Part shown: one piece after another, positions 1-9,200 of the stretch
Layout: each line of letters starts with the position of its first letter
Position numbering within the stretch: position 1 is the stretch's first letter
Source of the DNA: Hymenobacter arizonensis
Lineage (GTDB): Bacteria; Bacteroidota; Bacteroidia; Cytophagales; Hymenobacteraceae
Direction of reading: 5' to 3'
Assembly (NCBI RefSeq): GCF_900115775.1
Contig: NZ_FOXS01000008.1
Location: forward strand, 192,767 to 256,766
Length of the DNA: 64,000 nt
Notes under the pieces: generated by a model
Told to the model about the DNA's origin: nothing
The model's input: the letters and a program-made list of their open reading frames with translations, nothing else
The model's database searches: none
Translations under genes and position numbers: made by a program

Positions 1-1
1 C

Positions 2-595
2 GCCGCCATCGGCAGCGTCTATTTCTTGACCCGTCCACACCCCGTCGCCGGTGACTTGAAGCTGATGTTGTCAAGCATTGCTCAGGAGACGGAGGCGTTT
101 GACCGCCTGGTTTACCCCGCGAGCAGCCTGCGGGAAATCAACGACGTGTACCTGCGTGACCGCCGCGCGTTGCACACGCGCGTGATGCGCCTGCTCACGC
201 GGCCCCAGAGCGCCAGCCTGTTGCCCCCGGATTTTCTTGCGCCCTTCAGCGCCAACCTACTCATTCCGGTTTTACAAACCATCGGCCGGGCAATCCGCAA
301 AAGCCGGCCAGCCGAGGTCTACTTCGTGGATGCGGCCTGGGCTCCTAAGAGCGCACAGGGGGAGGCGGACAATGAAAAAACCAGCGTGCTGGTAACCATG
401 CGCAATCTCTTGCGCAAGTACCTGACTGACCCGGACCCGGCCCGACGGGCGGTGCTGGAAGCGCTCTACGGACCTTTTGGGCGCGCTTTCGAGGACATTG
501 CCGCGCTGCAGACGGACGGGCCGGACCTCCCGGATGACGAAGACCCTGATTTTTTCACTTCCAGTACGCTCGATGATTCGGGTGACCTGGACTAA
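2..595 (+). CDS. C-terminal part of pPIWI_RE-associated helicase (cut by window start)
   Basis: The frame is open from the first bases of the window, so this is the 3' end of a longer gene and the TTG at 26 is not a real start. The visible part carries a helicase motif VI-like stretch (QTIGRAIR, a QxxGRxxR pattern) followed by a VYFVDAAWAP segment, then an acidic tail ending SGDLD. In the described pPIWI_RE three-gene modules a DinG-like superfamily 2 helicase sits next to the pPIWI_RE gene, and the next gene here is a pPIWI_RE homologue 12 bp downstream on the same strand. I infer this is that helicase, which would unwind target nucleic acid for the module. Its Walker motifs lie outside the window and cannot be checked. 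The family's restriction-endonuclease partner is not inside the window and would be expected upstream. Confidence 0.7.
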   Translation, partial: AAIGSVYFLTRPHPVAGDLKLMLSSIAQETEAFDRLVYPASSLREINDVYLRDRRALHTRVMRLLTRPQSASLLPPDFLAPFSANLLIPVLQTIGRAIRKSRPAEVYFVDAAWAPKSAQGEADNEKTSVLVTMRNLLRKYLTDPDPARRAVLEALYGPFGRAFEDIAALQTDGPDLPDDEDPDFFTSSTLDDSGDLD

Positions 596-607
596 TCGCT
601 TGAATCG

Positions 608-3391
608 ATGACGAAACGTATTCCCAAGTCCCGCACGGCCAGCTCCAATCCCCTAACCCTGGCTTTTGCTTTCGAGGCCCTCGAAAATCCTCAATACGCC
701 GTAACCCGGGTGGCCTGGAAGTCCGAAGCCAAAGGGCTGCTAGGAGTTCTGAATGAGAGCCTGAAGGTCCAGCGGGAGCTACCGGTCCGTGATTTGCGCC
801 TGCGCCTACAAGTGCGCGACGCAGGCGTGATTCGGGTCGACAGGAACCTGGGCCGGTGGGGCGGCTCTACCTTGCTGGTTTCTAGCAGCAGTGAAACGGT
901 CGCGGCGCAGGCGGCTAATGCCGCGGTGGCGGAGTGGGTGAAAGAGATGGTCTTGACGCTGGCCGTTGTTAACCAGACCGCGGGACAGCGACTGCGGGAA
1001 CTGGCGCTCGCCGGAGAGGCTGTTGAAGCAAAAGAGCAGGTTATGGCCGTCTTCAAGTGGGAGCAGAATCAGCAAACCAATTCAGTGAAAGCCAGCGACA
1101 CCATTCGTACGCAGTACGCGGATTTAGCGGATTTCGTTGCTAGTAAGCTGGCGGGACAGGAGGTCTTCCCCGAGGCCGGCCCCATGCGGTTGGAGGTGTC
1201 GAGCGACATGACATTAAACGAAGCCCGTCTGCTCAGCGACCCCATCGAAGTGCTGCTGCCCACGGGCAAGACCGCCCTGTTCAGCCTGGGCCTGACCGTC
1301 AGTGTCGAAACCTATCCTGGCCGGCCGCTCCCCGTGGTCCACATTGAACACCGCAAGTCCGTCTGGGCACGGGAACCGTCGAATAAATACGAGAAGCTGA
1401 GCGGGTTTGCGCTCCCGACTGGGGAAGCCCGGGCCCTCCGCTTTGAAATAGAGCGCAACGCGCTGCTGACGGTGCAGTACCAGGCCATTGCCCGGCAGTA
1501 CGACTTGCCACTGGCCGACCCTAAAACCAGCGAACCTATTACGGCCCTCGATCTGGGAATAAATGGCAGCGCCGGATTGGCCTTTGAAGCGTGCCCGGTC
1601 GTAATAACGCACCGCCACGGGCAGGGGGAAAAGAACACGGTGGGACGAGGCGTGACCGACTTGGACCGGCAACTTTCCTTCGAACAGCTAACCGACTTGC
1701 TGGCTCCCGTTGGCTTCTTTCCCTGGCAGACTCTGGAGGAAATCCCTACTCACTATAAAGCGCAGCAGGATTCCGATAGTGGCTGGCGCCATACGCCCGC
1801 CGAGGAAGATGAGCAAGGACTGCTGGAGCCGGACGAGCGCTACGTGGCCTGGGTGCAGAAAACGCGTGACGGACTGCAGGCGCACTATAACGGGGCCTAT
1901 CATTTCGTTATTGCCTACTACAACGGGTTACAGCAACACGCCGTCAGGGCCCGGGACATTCTCTGGGATGTGCTAGGGAAAGAATCGCTGGTGATTCACC
2001 TGCTGGCCCTGCCCGAGGGGGTCCACGGTTCCCGGCGAACGCTGCCGGCGAATGACGCCCGGCCCCCGGAACGGGCGTCCCAACGGGAACAAGCCTGGGC
2101 ACCTGCCCTGGCCGCCATCCGCGCCCACGCGCAGCAGCACGAGCAGAACCCGGTGCGCGGGGTAATGGTGCTGGCGGATAAGTGGTACGATAAATTCCCC
2201 GACGACAGCGTGAATAAGCAAGCCGCCCGCATCACCCTAAACCGGGAGTTGGGCGTCGTCGTGCAGTACCTGCTGCCGATGGAAAAGAAGCTGGATGGTA
2301 TCAGCAATGCCCGTCAGCAGGAAAGCTTTCGCATGCGCGTTGTGAACGCGTGGCGCGATATGGCGTGGAAAAGCCTGGGCACCATGCATAGCCTGGACCA
2401 GAAGCTGGAGCGCAGCCTGCAAAACCGGGCAGCTGGCGCCGCTGTCCCCGTCATCCTAGGACTCGGCGTCATCCGTACCAACCGGACCGGCCAGCTACAG
2501 AACGATGCCAGCTTTATTCCCTACGTCATCGAGCTGCATCCTACAACTGGTAAGTGCCAGGCCTCGCTGCTCCTGCAATCCGGTAATGCCACGCCGGTGG
2601 CGACTCCCATGCAGGACCTGACGCAGACCATTCAACTGCTCACCATCAACGGCCCCAGTTACTTAATTCATAAAGGTAGTGATACCAGTATTCGGGAAGA
2701 GCGCAAACGCCGAACGCAACAGTTCCTGTACGAAACATTAGTAGAGCGAACCCAGCTGCACCCCGAGGTGCTGGTGCTGGCGGATTCGGTTACGCTCAAA
2801 GGCGTCTGGCCCTGGCTGGCGGATGAGCGCCTGGATCCGCGCAACATTGTCTTCAACCAGGAAAATCATGCGGAGCAGGATTTTCCTAATGCCACCTTTG
2901 TCCGCATTCGGCAGGACCACGCGCCCAAGGTAATCATGGACACCCCGCAGACTCGGGTAAAAATAGCGGGTCAAGTGCGGCCATCGGCGCGCCGCAGTGA
3001 CGCCGACTTGTTTCGCCTCACGAATACCAGTCCTGCACTGCCTTCGTACTACTCATTCGGCAGCCGCATTTTTAAGCCGGTGGGTGGCACCAGTGTGTAC
3101 CGGCCCATCCTCAACGTGAATGAGAAAACGGGGGAGGAGAAGTTGCAGGCCCCTTGGACTGATACCTGGCTCACGCCTAACGCAGTCGAAATTACGGTGG
3201 CCCAGCATCCACAGCGGCAACGCTTCCATCCCGACGATGTGGCTCGCCTAGTGGAAGCGCTACGAAGCGAATACGGGCATTATGGGAGTTGGACCAATGC
3301 GCCAGGACCACTACATTTTGCTTCGTTTCTGAAAGAGTATGTACCTGACTACGAACTTGATGAATACAACAGTAATTCGGTTGAAAGCTAA
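608..3391 (+). CDS. pPIWI_RE family protein (prokaryotic Piwi-related defence protein)
   Basis: This 927-aa protein has the length and layout of pPIWI_RE proteins: an N-terminal X-like region, a MID-like middle and a C-terminal RNase H-like Piwi module. The last 80 residues show the family's ending pattern: a VEITVAQ strand, a helix rich in conserved residues (DDVARLVEALR), a tyrosine-rich turn (YGHYGSWTNAPGPLHFA) and a short tail. The family is named for conserved Arg and Glu residues and is predicted to bind guide or target nucleic acid together with a DinG-like helicase and a REase. It starts at ATG 608, 12 bp after the upstream helicase, so the two are co-transcribed. I assign it by pattern recognition, not alignment. 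It is unlikely to be a catalytic long Argonaute, because I see no DEDX tetrad arrangement. Confidence 0.75.
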   Translation: MTKRIPKSRTASSNPLTLAFAFEALENPQYAVTRVAWKSEAKGLLGVLNESLKVQRELPVRDLRLRLQVRDAGVIRVDRNLGRWGGSTLLVSSSSETVAAQAANAAVAEWVKEMVLTLAVVNQTAGQRLRELALAGEAVEAKEQVMAVFKWEQNQQTNSVKASDTIRTQYADLADFVASKLAGQEVFPEAGPMRLEVSSDMTLNEARLLSDPIEVLLPTGKTALFSLGLTVSVETYPGRPLPVVHIEHRKSVWAREPSNKYEKLSGFALPTGEARALRFEIERNALLTVQYQAIARQYDLPLADPKTSEPITALDLGINGSAGLAFEACPVVITHRHGQGEKNTVGRGVTDLDRQLSFEQLTDLLAPVGFFPWQTLEEIPTHYKAQQDSDSGWRHTPAEEDEQGLLEPDERYVAWVQKTRDGLQAHYNGAYHFVIAYYNGLQQHAVRARDILWDVLGKESLVIHLLALPEGVHGSRRTLPANDARPPERASQREQAWAPALAAIRAHAQQHEQNPVRGVMVLADKWYDKFPDDSVNKQAARITLNRELGVVVQYLLPMEKKLDGISNARQQESFRMRVVNAWRDMAWKSLGTMHSLDQKLERSLQNRAAGAAVPVILGLGVIRTNRTGQLQNDASFIPYVIELHPTTGKCQASLLLQSGNATPVATPMQDLTQTIQLLTINGPSYLIHKGSDTSIREERKRRTQQFLYETLVERTQLHPEVLVLADSVTLKGVWPWLADERLDPRNIVFNQENHAEQDFPNATFVRIRQDHAPKVIMDTPQTRVKIAGQVRPSARRSDADLFRLTNTSPALPSYYSFGSRIFKPVGGTSVYRPILNVNEKTGEEKLQAPWTDTWLTPNAVEITVAQHPQRQRFHPDDVARLVEALRSEYGHYGSWTNAPGPLHFASFLKEYVPDYELDEYNSNSVES

Positions 3392-3588
3392 GTTCTGCGT
3401 CAAGTTAGCGGTGTGAATAGCAGTAACGCCGCTGAGGACAGCTTGGCCATGAATCAGCCGAAGCAGCACCAATTCCATCGCAGTTAAGCGGCGGGTTAGG
3501 GTAGGTGTGGAAGGAGCGTGGGTAAATAAGCAAGCCCCCTTATTTTAGCTAGTTTTACGCCGCAAACACTTTTTATTAAATCTGCATT

Positions 3589-5709
3589 ATGGTTCAAATT
3601 AGAAAAGGCATCTCTAGGAAGCATGCATCCAGTCAGAAATTGACAGCTTTCTTTGAAAGCAACGACTTTTTGAATGGGGTATTCTATGTCGGATATCCTA
3701 TAATATATGCAGGCGGTGAAAGCACAACTATAGATGCGCTATGGGTTTCGCCAGAATATGGCGTCATTGTGTTTGATGTTATTGAAGAGTCTGATTATTC
3801 CGACAGGCAAGATATTCAAGATGACTTGTTTAGCAAGATCTCTGCGTTGCTCATGCCCCATAAAGAGTTAGTGCAGAATAGAACTTTAGCAGTTGATATC
3901 GAAATCATCACATTTGCTCCTGCTTGGAACCAATTCTTAGTACAGGATAATGAATTTAAATATGCTCTAAATGAAAGCGATTTACTTTTATTAATTCAGC
4001 AACTAAAAGATTGGTCCACTTCTGCGCATTATAGCAAAGTAGTTTCAGTAATTCAATCAATTACCAAGCTTCGCTCAGGCGTAAAAAGGGTTAATCTTGT
4101 TAAGGCCGATTCTAAAGGCTCAAAATTAAAGCGTTTAGAAGATACTATTGCAAATTTAGATAGTACTCAGGAAGAGGCCGTAATAGATTACTTCGAAGGT
4201 GTTCAACGAATTAGAGGACTGGCTGGATCAGGAAAAACAGTGGTTATAGCTTTAAAAGCGGCATATCTACACGCACAAAATCCTGACTTAAAAATAGCTG
4301 TCACTTTCCATTCAAGAGCATTAAAAAAGCAATTTAAAGAACTGATTGAGCGGTTTTGCGCGGAAAAAACAGGTGGCTTGCCTGACTGGGATAACATTCA
4401 TATTATCCATGCTTGGGGTAGTCCTAGAACTGAAGGCATCTATTATGATTTCTGCTTGGAAAATGGCGTAATCTATCATGACTTCCCAGCTGCAAGGAAT
4501 TACCGGAGCAGCCATATTGTACAAATGCTGCACAAGACAGAATTTGAAGCTGTTTGCGATAAAGCTTTAAAAGAAGCCGACGCCGCCACCATCAAACAGA
4601 AATACGATGTTATCCTAATCGATGAAGCCCAAGATTTGTCAGAAGCATTTTTGAGGATGTGTTATGCCATACTTAAATCACCTAAAAATCTAATATATGC
4701 ATACGACGAACTACAAAGGCTCAACGATAGCAGCTCATTAGGAAACCCGTCCAAAATCTTCGGAATTGAAGAAGGTGAATTTCACGACACTATTTTATAT
4801 AAGTGCTACAGAAATTCCAAACCAGTTCTAGTAACTGCTCATGCTTTGGGGTTTGGTGTCTACCGAAACATACCAAACCCTAATAAGCTCGTTCAATTAT
4901 TTGACCAGCCTCAACTGTGGCAAGACGTAGGGTACGAAATTAAAGCTGGAGCATTGCGTCCAGGTGAAAATGTGCAACTTCGACGTACAGAACGTTCAAG
5001 CCCTCCTTACCTGGAAAGCTATCTTGGAAATGATTCTGAAGACATGCTCATCTTCAAAAAATTTGCAAGCGCTAACACTCAGGCAGAGTGGGTCGCTGCC
5101 AACATTTTGAAAAATATTAGTGAAGATGAATTATTACACAAAGATATTGTAGTGATTAATTGCCGCACTCTCAGTACAGAAAGAGATGTTTCAATAATTC
5201 GCTCTTTGCTCTTCGACAATCAGGTAACTTCTCATATCGCCGGTGCAAGCAATGCAGATGTTTTTTATGAATACAACTCAATCACATTAACAGGTATTCA
5301 CAGGGCTAAAGGAAACGAAGTGCCTATGGTATATATCATCAATGCTGATGAGTGCTTTTCTGGCAAAGAGCTTATAAAAAAGCGCAATATATTATTTACC
5401 GCAATAACTCGCAGCAAAGCGTGGGTACGAGTATGCGGTATAGGTGCGAACATGACAGGGTTAATTGATGAATACAATAAAGTTAAAGAGCACAAATTTG
5501 AACTTCATTTTGAATATCCTTCCGCAGAAGCTATCAAAAAAATGAATATTATCAACCGTGACATGTCAATTGATGAACAGAAAATAATAAAGAAGGATTC
5601 GGATGCATTAAGCAACATAAAAGACATCATAAATCGAATCAAAATTGGAAAGAGTCACATCGAGGATTATCCTTTGGAATTACAAGAAATCCTTAAACAT
5701 CTTGTTTAA
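3589..5709 (+). CDS. superfamily 1 DNA/RNA helicase with N-terminal nuclease-like region
   Basis: This 706-aa protein has an N-terminal region of about 170 residues resembling nuclease-related/NERD-type folds (short beta strands around DALWVSPEYGVIVFDVIE). A UvrD-like superfamily 1 motor follows, with Walker A GLAGSGKT (residues 210-217), Walker B ILIDEAQD (342-349), a late motif TLTGIHRAKGNE (about 566-577) and the motif VI stretch FTAITRSKAWV. It should hydrolyse ATP to move on nucleic acid and perhaps cleave it through the N-terminal region. The gene and its partner are clearly AT-richer than the pPIWI_RE genes before them, which suggests separate acquisition. The next gene, a DUF2290 protein, starts 6 bp after the stop, so they form one operon. 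The position beside a pPIWI_RE module suggests defence. That role is inferred. Confidence 0.72.
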   Translation: MVQIRKGISRKHASSQKLTAFFESNDFLNGVFYVGYPIIYAGGESTTIDALWVSPEYGVIVFDVIEESDYSDRQDIQDDLFSKISALLMPHKELVQNRTLAVDIEIITFAPAWNQFLVQDNEFKYALNESDLLLLIQQLKDWSTSAHYSKVVSVIQSITKLRSGVKRVNLVKADSKGSKLKRLEDTIANLDSTQEEAVIDYFEGVQRIRGLAGSGKTVVIALKAAYLHAQNPDLKIAVTFHSRALKKQFKELIERFCAEKTGGLPDWDNIHIIHAWGSPRTEGIYYDFCLENGVIYHDFPAARNYRSSHIVQMLHKTEFEAVCDKALKEADAATIKQKYDVILIDEAQDLSEAFLRMCYAILKSPKNLIYAYDELQRLNDSSSLGNPSKIFGIEEGEFHDTILYKCYRNSKPVLVTAHALGFGVYRNIPNPNKLVQLFDQPQLWQDVGYEIKAGALRPGENVQLRRTERSSPPYLESYLGNDSEDMLIFKKFASANTQAEWVAANILKNISEDELLHKDIVVINCRTLSTERDVSIIRSLLFDNQVTSHIAGASNADVFYEYNSITLTGIHRAKGNEVPMVYIINADECFSGKELIKKRNILFTAITRSKAWVRVCGIGANMTGLIDEYNKVKEHKFELHFEYPSAEAIKKMNIINRDMSIDEQKIIKKDSDALSNIKDIINRIKIGKSHIEDYPLELQEILKHLV

Positions 5710-5715
5710 AAAGTT

Positions 5716-6414
5716 ATGCGACAGGAAATTTTTGAGCAAATAAAAAAGGTGACACGATATCTTATTAGTAACGGATTAGCTACTTCAGTTAATTATCCTA
5801 CTCTGGTTGGCAGCTCGATTGCATGGGAGGGTTTTCAGGATATAACATTTGCTCTAAAGAACCAACCTTACGAGGATATTTACACTACGGTGCTGGAGAG
5901 AGGGGCTTTCAATTTTATATTAAATGGCGGTGGTATTGTGCAAATGATGTATTCCTTTCAAAAAGAGGAAATGATCAGTCATAGGCTAGCTTATTACCCG
6001 CATTTTAGCATATCAAGTTTGAGCCATGCCCAAGAAAGCGTTTCCGAAAGTAACAATTTAACTATTCCTTTAAGGTTTGATTTCGACTATGACGCAAAGA
6101 AATACAAGCAGATATGCCATCCTTATACGCACATAACATTCGGGAATTATGAGAAGTGCAGGATACCTGTCAGTGCTCCCGTAAGCCCCTATAGATTTGT
6201 GGATTTTGTTGTAAGATCATTTTATATGGACTTTTATGAAGCCACAGGCTTTAATATGGCAATTGTCTGCCCTTTGCAAATGAGAAAGTCCATCCAAATG
6301 CCTGAGCTTAATGTTTTGCATTTGAATTTCGAAAACAATTCCTCATCTCCTGCTCTCGTAGAAAAAGCAATTCATGAGAGAAAACAAGGGAAAGATAGGC
6401 GAAATAGCAAATGA
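5716..6414 (+). CDS. DUF2290 domain protein, helicase partner
   Basis: This 232-aa protein matches the DUF2290 pattern: an early VNYPTLV strand, the GGGIVQMMYSF segment, a RLAYYPHF block, IPLRFDFDYD near the middle, then the histidine-bearing HPYTHITFGNYEKCRIPVSA block and PYRFVDFVVRSFY. The function of the family is unknown. It begins 6 bp after the helicase stop and shares its AT-rich composition, so the two are very probably co-transcribed and transferred together. I infer that they act as a two-gene module, with this protein as a regulatory or specificity subunit. No membrane segment or signal peptide is visible, so it should be cytoplasmic. Confidence 0.72.
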   Translation: MRQEIFEQIKKVTRYLISNGLATSVNYPTLVGSSIAWEGFQDITFALKNQPYEDIYTTVLERGAFNFILNGGGIVQMMYSFQKEEMISHRLAYYPHFSISSLSHAQESVSESNNLTIPLRFDFDYDAKKYKQICHPYTHITFGNYEKCRIPVSAPVSPYRFVDFVVRSFYMDFYEATGFNMAIVCPLQMRKSIQMPELNVLHLNFENNSSSPALVEKAIHERKQGKDRRNSK

Positions 6415-7099
6415 AAACAGCCTAAATTCTGCAAGTCTACAACATACATTAATACCAGGTGTTATTTTAGTTATTTACTGATTATCAGTGGTTTCTTGTG
6501 ACAAGTGGAATTAACTTAATCACTTTACGTTCATCTAATAAACGTTAAATTCGCCCAAGCTCATACTTCCAAATATCAACCACTTAATTACTTTTATTAA
6601 AGTACAGTTACTATATAAATATTAAATTATCTTTCTTTCTAAAGATGCCTTGCCCTCAGGTTGCGGCAAAAAGGCAACACCGCTGCGGCTTTGCGACTTG
6701 GCATTGGGCTTCCTGCTGCAGATGGGGGTTATGACACTTTGCCAACCCATGACAGGGCTTGACGTTCTGTTGCTAGGCCTAACTTCCACTACATGCTGCA
6801 GCCGAGCGAGCTAGCTAAACATTCAAGGTATTCTGCATGTCGCGCCTATTCTGCCAGTCACTTAACAAGGCCCGGTAATTGAACTGGCATACCGCGTCGG
6901 TATGCATGACCTTGACGTTGGAGGTGCGTGATCTGCTATTCAAGGTTCAGCACAGCGTTCTTTTCCCTTAGTGCTCACTCAGGCATTCCATTACTTGGAT
7001 TCAAGAAAGCCGGTGAACGTGGCTACGTCCTCGGGTGGGTAGGCTATCAGCTCAGGCTTGCCGGAATTCCTTCAAAACCGCTGCCGTTGATGCTGAAAT
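6415..7099. other. intergenic stretch without a recognisable gene
   Basis: The first 230 bases are AT-rich like the operon before it. From about 6650 the composition turns GC-richer and frames break often. No ORF with family-like content was seen on either strand. The change of composition probably marks the border between the helicase/DUF2290 island and the Tn3-type unit that follows. Confidence 0.4.
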
Positions 7100-7138
7100 A
7101 ACTCACTACCGATAATTAACATTTATCGGTACTGAGTT
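7100..7138 (+). repeat. arm-spacer-arm inverted repeat, candidate tyrosine recombinase core site
   Basis: Bases 7100-7115 (AACTCACTACCGATAA) and the reverse complement of 7123-7138 (AACTCAGTACCGATAA) agree at 15 of 16 positions, with a 7-bp centre TTAACAT. The inner 9 bp on each side (TACCGATAA) match perfectly. Two arms of this length around a 6-8 bp spacer is the usual core-site design for tyrosine recombinases, and one is encoded 55 bp downstream. In Tn4430-like transposons the TnpI resolution site also lies just upstream of tnpI. An operator or terminator is the alternative. Confidence 0.6.
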
Positions 7139-7192
7139 TGTAGTTTTGGGCGCCCGCCAAACTCGGCGGTCTACTCCTTATATATACGTTGC

Positions 7193-8173
7193 ATGGAAAC
7201 CCCGTCCCAACTCCCGGTGATTATCCCCACCCGGAGCCACTCGCTGGTGGAGATGCCCGCTTCGGTCGGGCGCTACGCCGAAGCCGGGTTGCAGGGCGCG
7301 GCCAACACCCAGCGCGGGTACGCCGCCGATTTGCGCAGCTTCGAAGATTACTGCCAGCACCACCAATTGAGTTACCTGCCGGCCGACGTGAGCACCGTCG
7401 CCGGGTACGCCTCGCAGCTGGCCGACCGGGGCAAGAAGTTCGCCACCATCCGCCGGCACGTGGCCGCCATCGCCAAGCTCCACCAACTCGGCGGCCACCC
7501 GTCGCCCACGGCCCACGAAGCCTTGGGCGTCGTGCTCGACGGCATCGGCCGGCTGCTGGGCAAGCGCCAGCGCCAGGCCCCGGCCTTTTCCGTCGCCGAG
7601 CTCAAGCAGGCCGTGCGGGCGATGGACTTGGCTACCCCCACTGGGCTGCGCGACCGGGCGTTGCTGCTGCTGGGGTTCGCCGGGGCCTTCCGCCGCTCGG
7701 AGCTCGTCGCCCTGAACGTGGAGGACGTGGAACTGACCCGGCAGGCCCTGGTCATTCACCTGCAGCGCAGCAAAACCAACCAGTACGGGGAGGCCGAGGA
7801 CAAGGCCGTGTTCTATTCGCCCACGGCCGACTACTGCCCGGTACGGGCCGTGCAGGACTGGCTGGCGGTGCTGGGCCGCCCCAGCGGGCCCCTGTTCACG
7901 CGCATGAACCGCGGCCGGGCCGGCGAAACCGGCCGCCCGGGGCAGGCGCGGCTCTCCGACCAGAGCGTCAACGACGTGGTGCAGCGCCACCTCGGGCCGG
8001 CCTACTCGGCCCACTCCCTGCGGGCGGCCTTCGTGACGGTGGCCGTGGAGGCCGGGCAGTCCAACAAGGCGATTAAGAACCAGACCAAGCAGAAAACCGA
8101 CGCCATGATCGAGCGCTACGCCCGCCTCGACGACGTGAAGCGGTTCAACGCCGCCCAGCACCTGGGTTTATGA
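7193..8173 (+). CDS. tyrosine recombinase, TnpI-like resolvase/integrase
   Basis: This 326-aa protein has an N-terminal SAM-like DNA-binding region (about residues 25-125) and a C-terminal catalytic domain. Catalytic residues that can be seen are R167 (FRRSEL), K194 (RSKTNQYG), H274 and R277 (HSLR) and the nucleophile Y309 (IERYAR). The second His/Trp usually found about 25 residues before the Tyr is not obvious. It starts at ATG 7193. Sixteen bases after its stop begins a relic of a Tn3-family transposase on the same strand, which matches the tnpI-tnpA order of TnpI-type Tn3 elements. I therefore read it as a cointegrate resolvase rather than a phage integrase. The arm-spacer-arm repeat at 7100-7138 would be its site. 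Confidence 0.85.
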   Translation: METPSQLPVIIPTRSHSLVEMPASVGRYAEAGLQGAANTQRGYAADLRSFEDYCQHHQLSYLPADVSTVAGYASQLADRGKKFATIRRHVAAIAKLHQLGGHPSPTAHEALGVVLDGIGRLLGKRQRQAPAFSVAELKQAVRAMDLATPTGLRDRALLLLGFAGAFRRSELVALNVEDVELTRQALVIHLQRSKTNQYGEAEDKAVFYSPTADYCPVRAVQDWLAVLGRPSGPLFTRMNRGRAGETGRPGQARLSDQSVNDVVQRHLGPAYSAHSLRAAFVTVAVEAGQSNKAIKNQTKQKTDAMIERYARLDDVKRFNAAQHLGL

Positions 8174-8200
8174 GGGGTCTCATAATTTAAGCAGTCGCTG

Positions 8201-8575
8201 ATGACCAATCGTGTATCCTACAGTGGTCATAAATTTTTTACAGCAAGCCGTCTCAATAAAGGCGAGCAGTTGCACGCGCTGCGCAACTGGCTCTGGTTTA
8301 GGGGCGACGGCGTGCTGCGCCGAAAGCAAGGAGAGCCCCAGCAGGAAGTCATGCGCTGCCTCAACGAGGTGACCAACGTCGTCGTCTGGAACACTGTTTA
8401 AGCCCAGTTGGCTTTGCAACGCCAGCAGGCGGCGGGGGCGCCGGCGCTGCCCGAGCACCTGGCCCAACTCTCCCCCGCTAGTTTTGCCCATTTAAACCGC
8501 CTGGATCCCTATTCCTCCCAGTTACCAGCCGATGTGCTGGTCAATGGCCTGCGAACATTGAGGCCCTTACCGTAA
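8201..8575 (+). pseudogene. tnpA: Tn3-family transposase, C-terminal relic with an in-frame stop
   Basis: The reading frame encodes the typical C-terminus of Tn3-family transposases: a YSGHKFFTASRLNKGEQLHALR segment, then RCLNEVTNVVVWNTV, and after a TAA at 8399-8401 the same frame continues as AQLALQ and a LAQLSPASFAHLNRLDPYS ending. The family has Tyr after WNTV, so the TAA looks like a single-base change of a Tyr codon. All upstream transposase sequence (roughly 850 residues including the first catalytic Asp residues) is missing. The relic directly follows the tyrosine recombinase gene, so a Tn3-type transposon was internally deleted here. Confidence 0.72.
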
Positions 8576-8751
8576 TTCTTTGTCCAGTTACTAACGCAAC
8601 CCCAGTTACCGTCGGGCGTGGTATCGTATTTGCCAAACGGCAGGACCTTGCCTACTGCGCAGACGTAGGCATCCGTGGGAGCGTCGTAGGTAAAGCCAGC
8701 AATTTCGGCTTTGTACTGGCCATCGAGAAATTGCTTCTTGCCTTGCATCAT
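8509..8751 (-). pseudogene. fragment of an IS1182-like transposase
   Basis: The minus-strand frame encodes about 80 residues with the pattern of the linker found in IS1182-type transposases: a GFTYDAPTDAYVCAVGKVLPF segment followed by a degenerate tail. The family continues with a cysteine-rich block that is absent here. It overlaps the end of the Tn3 relic by a few dozen bases, so the region is a pile of broken mobile elements. The assignment rests on this one segment only. Confidence 0.4.
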
Positions 8752-8830
8752 CCCTCTACGAACCTGAGTTCTGCAACTGCCGCGGTGGTTTGGCCGGTCG
8801 CTATATCAGCGCATCCCCCGCACTTTTTGG

Positions 8831-8880
8831 CTGTCATAACAGAAGTGAGATGATCCTTCTTCTGTCCGCCTAAACTAGAA
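8831..8880 (-). mobile_element. relic of the left end of the local IS3-family element
   Basis: Read on the minus strand this stretch shows CTAGTTTAGGCGGACAGAAG, then AAGGATC and CTTCTGTTATG. It parallels the left end of the three full IS copies at 24.6, 33.4 and 34.9 kb, where the GGCGGACAGAAGAAGGACG block precedes the orfA start. The terminal GAGGTGG is lost and no transposase frame follows, so it is a decayed end. Confidence 0.5.
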
Positions 8881-9200
8881 CATCTGGATCACAGATAACG
8901 TGTGATTTCGCTTGTTCAGGCTTTACCTGGCTCATTAGCCCAAGGTAAGCGAATTGTCAGCAGGCGGCAGGAGTTACTGCCGCCCGTTAGGCTTATTACC
9001 GTAGTGGCTCAGTATTTTTTACCCAGTTCGCTGTCTAGCGGAGGATTACACCTAAGAACTTGATCTTAGTGAGCTTAAGGCACATTTGATCTGCTAATCA
9101 ACCTCGCCCTAAACTATGTAGCCAAGCCCTCCTGCAAGGGTGTCCGCCGACGTGGTTTATAGGTGCTCGCTATCCCCAGTGACCGGGCCAGCCAGTTTGG
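8881..9200. other. intergenic stretch, nothing recognised
   Basis: About 320 bases between the IS3 end relic and the RiPP-like locus. Both strands have frequent stops, and I found no small gene, repeat or clear terminator. Confidence 0.3.

Noticed and set aside
7178..8161. Minus-strand frame of 327 aa opposite the tyrosine recombinase
   Set aside because: It is a GC-driven shadow: the composition is His/Gly/Val/Gln-rich with no family pattern, and the plus strand has all recombinase residues.
8174..8191. GGGGTCTCATAATTTAAG as a Tn3 terminal inverted repeat
   Set aside because: It starts GGGG and ends TAAG like Tn3 ends but is far shorter than 38 bp, lies inside the unit between recombinase and transposase relic, and has no partner.
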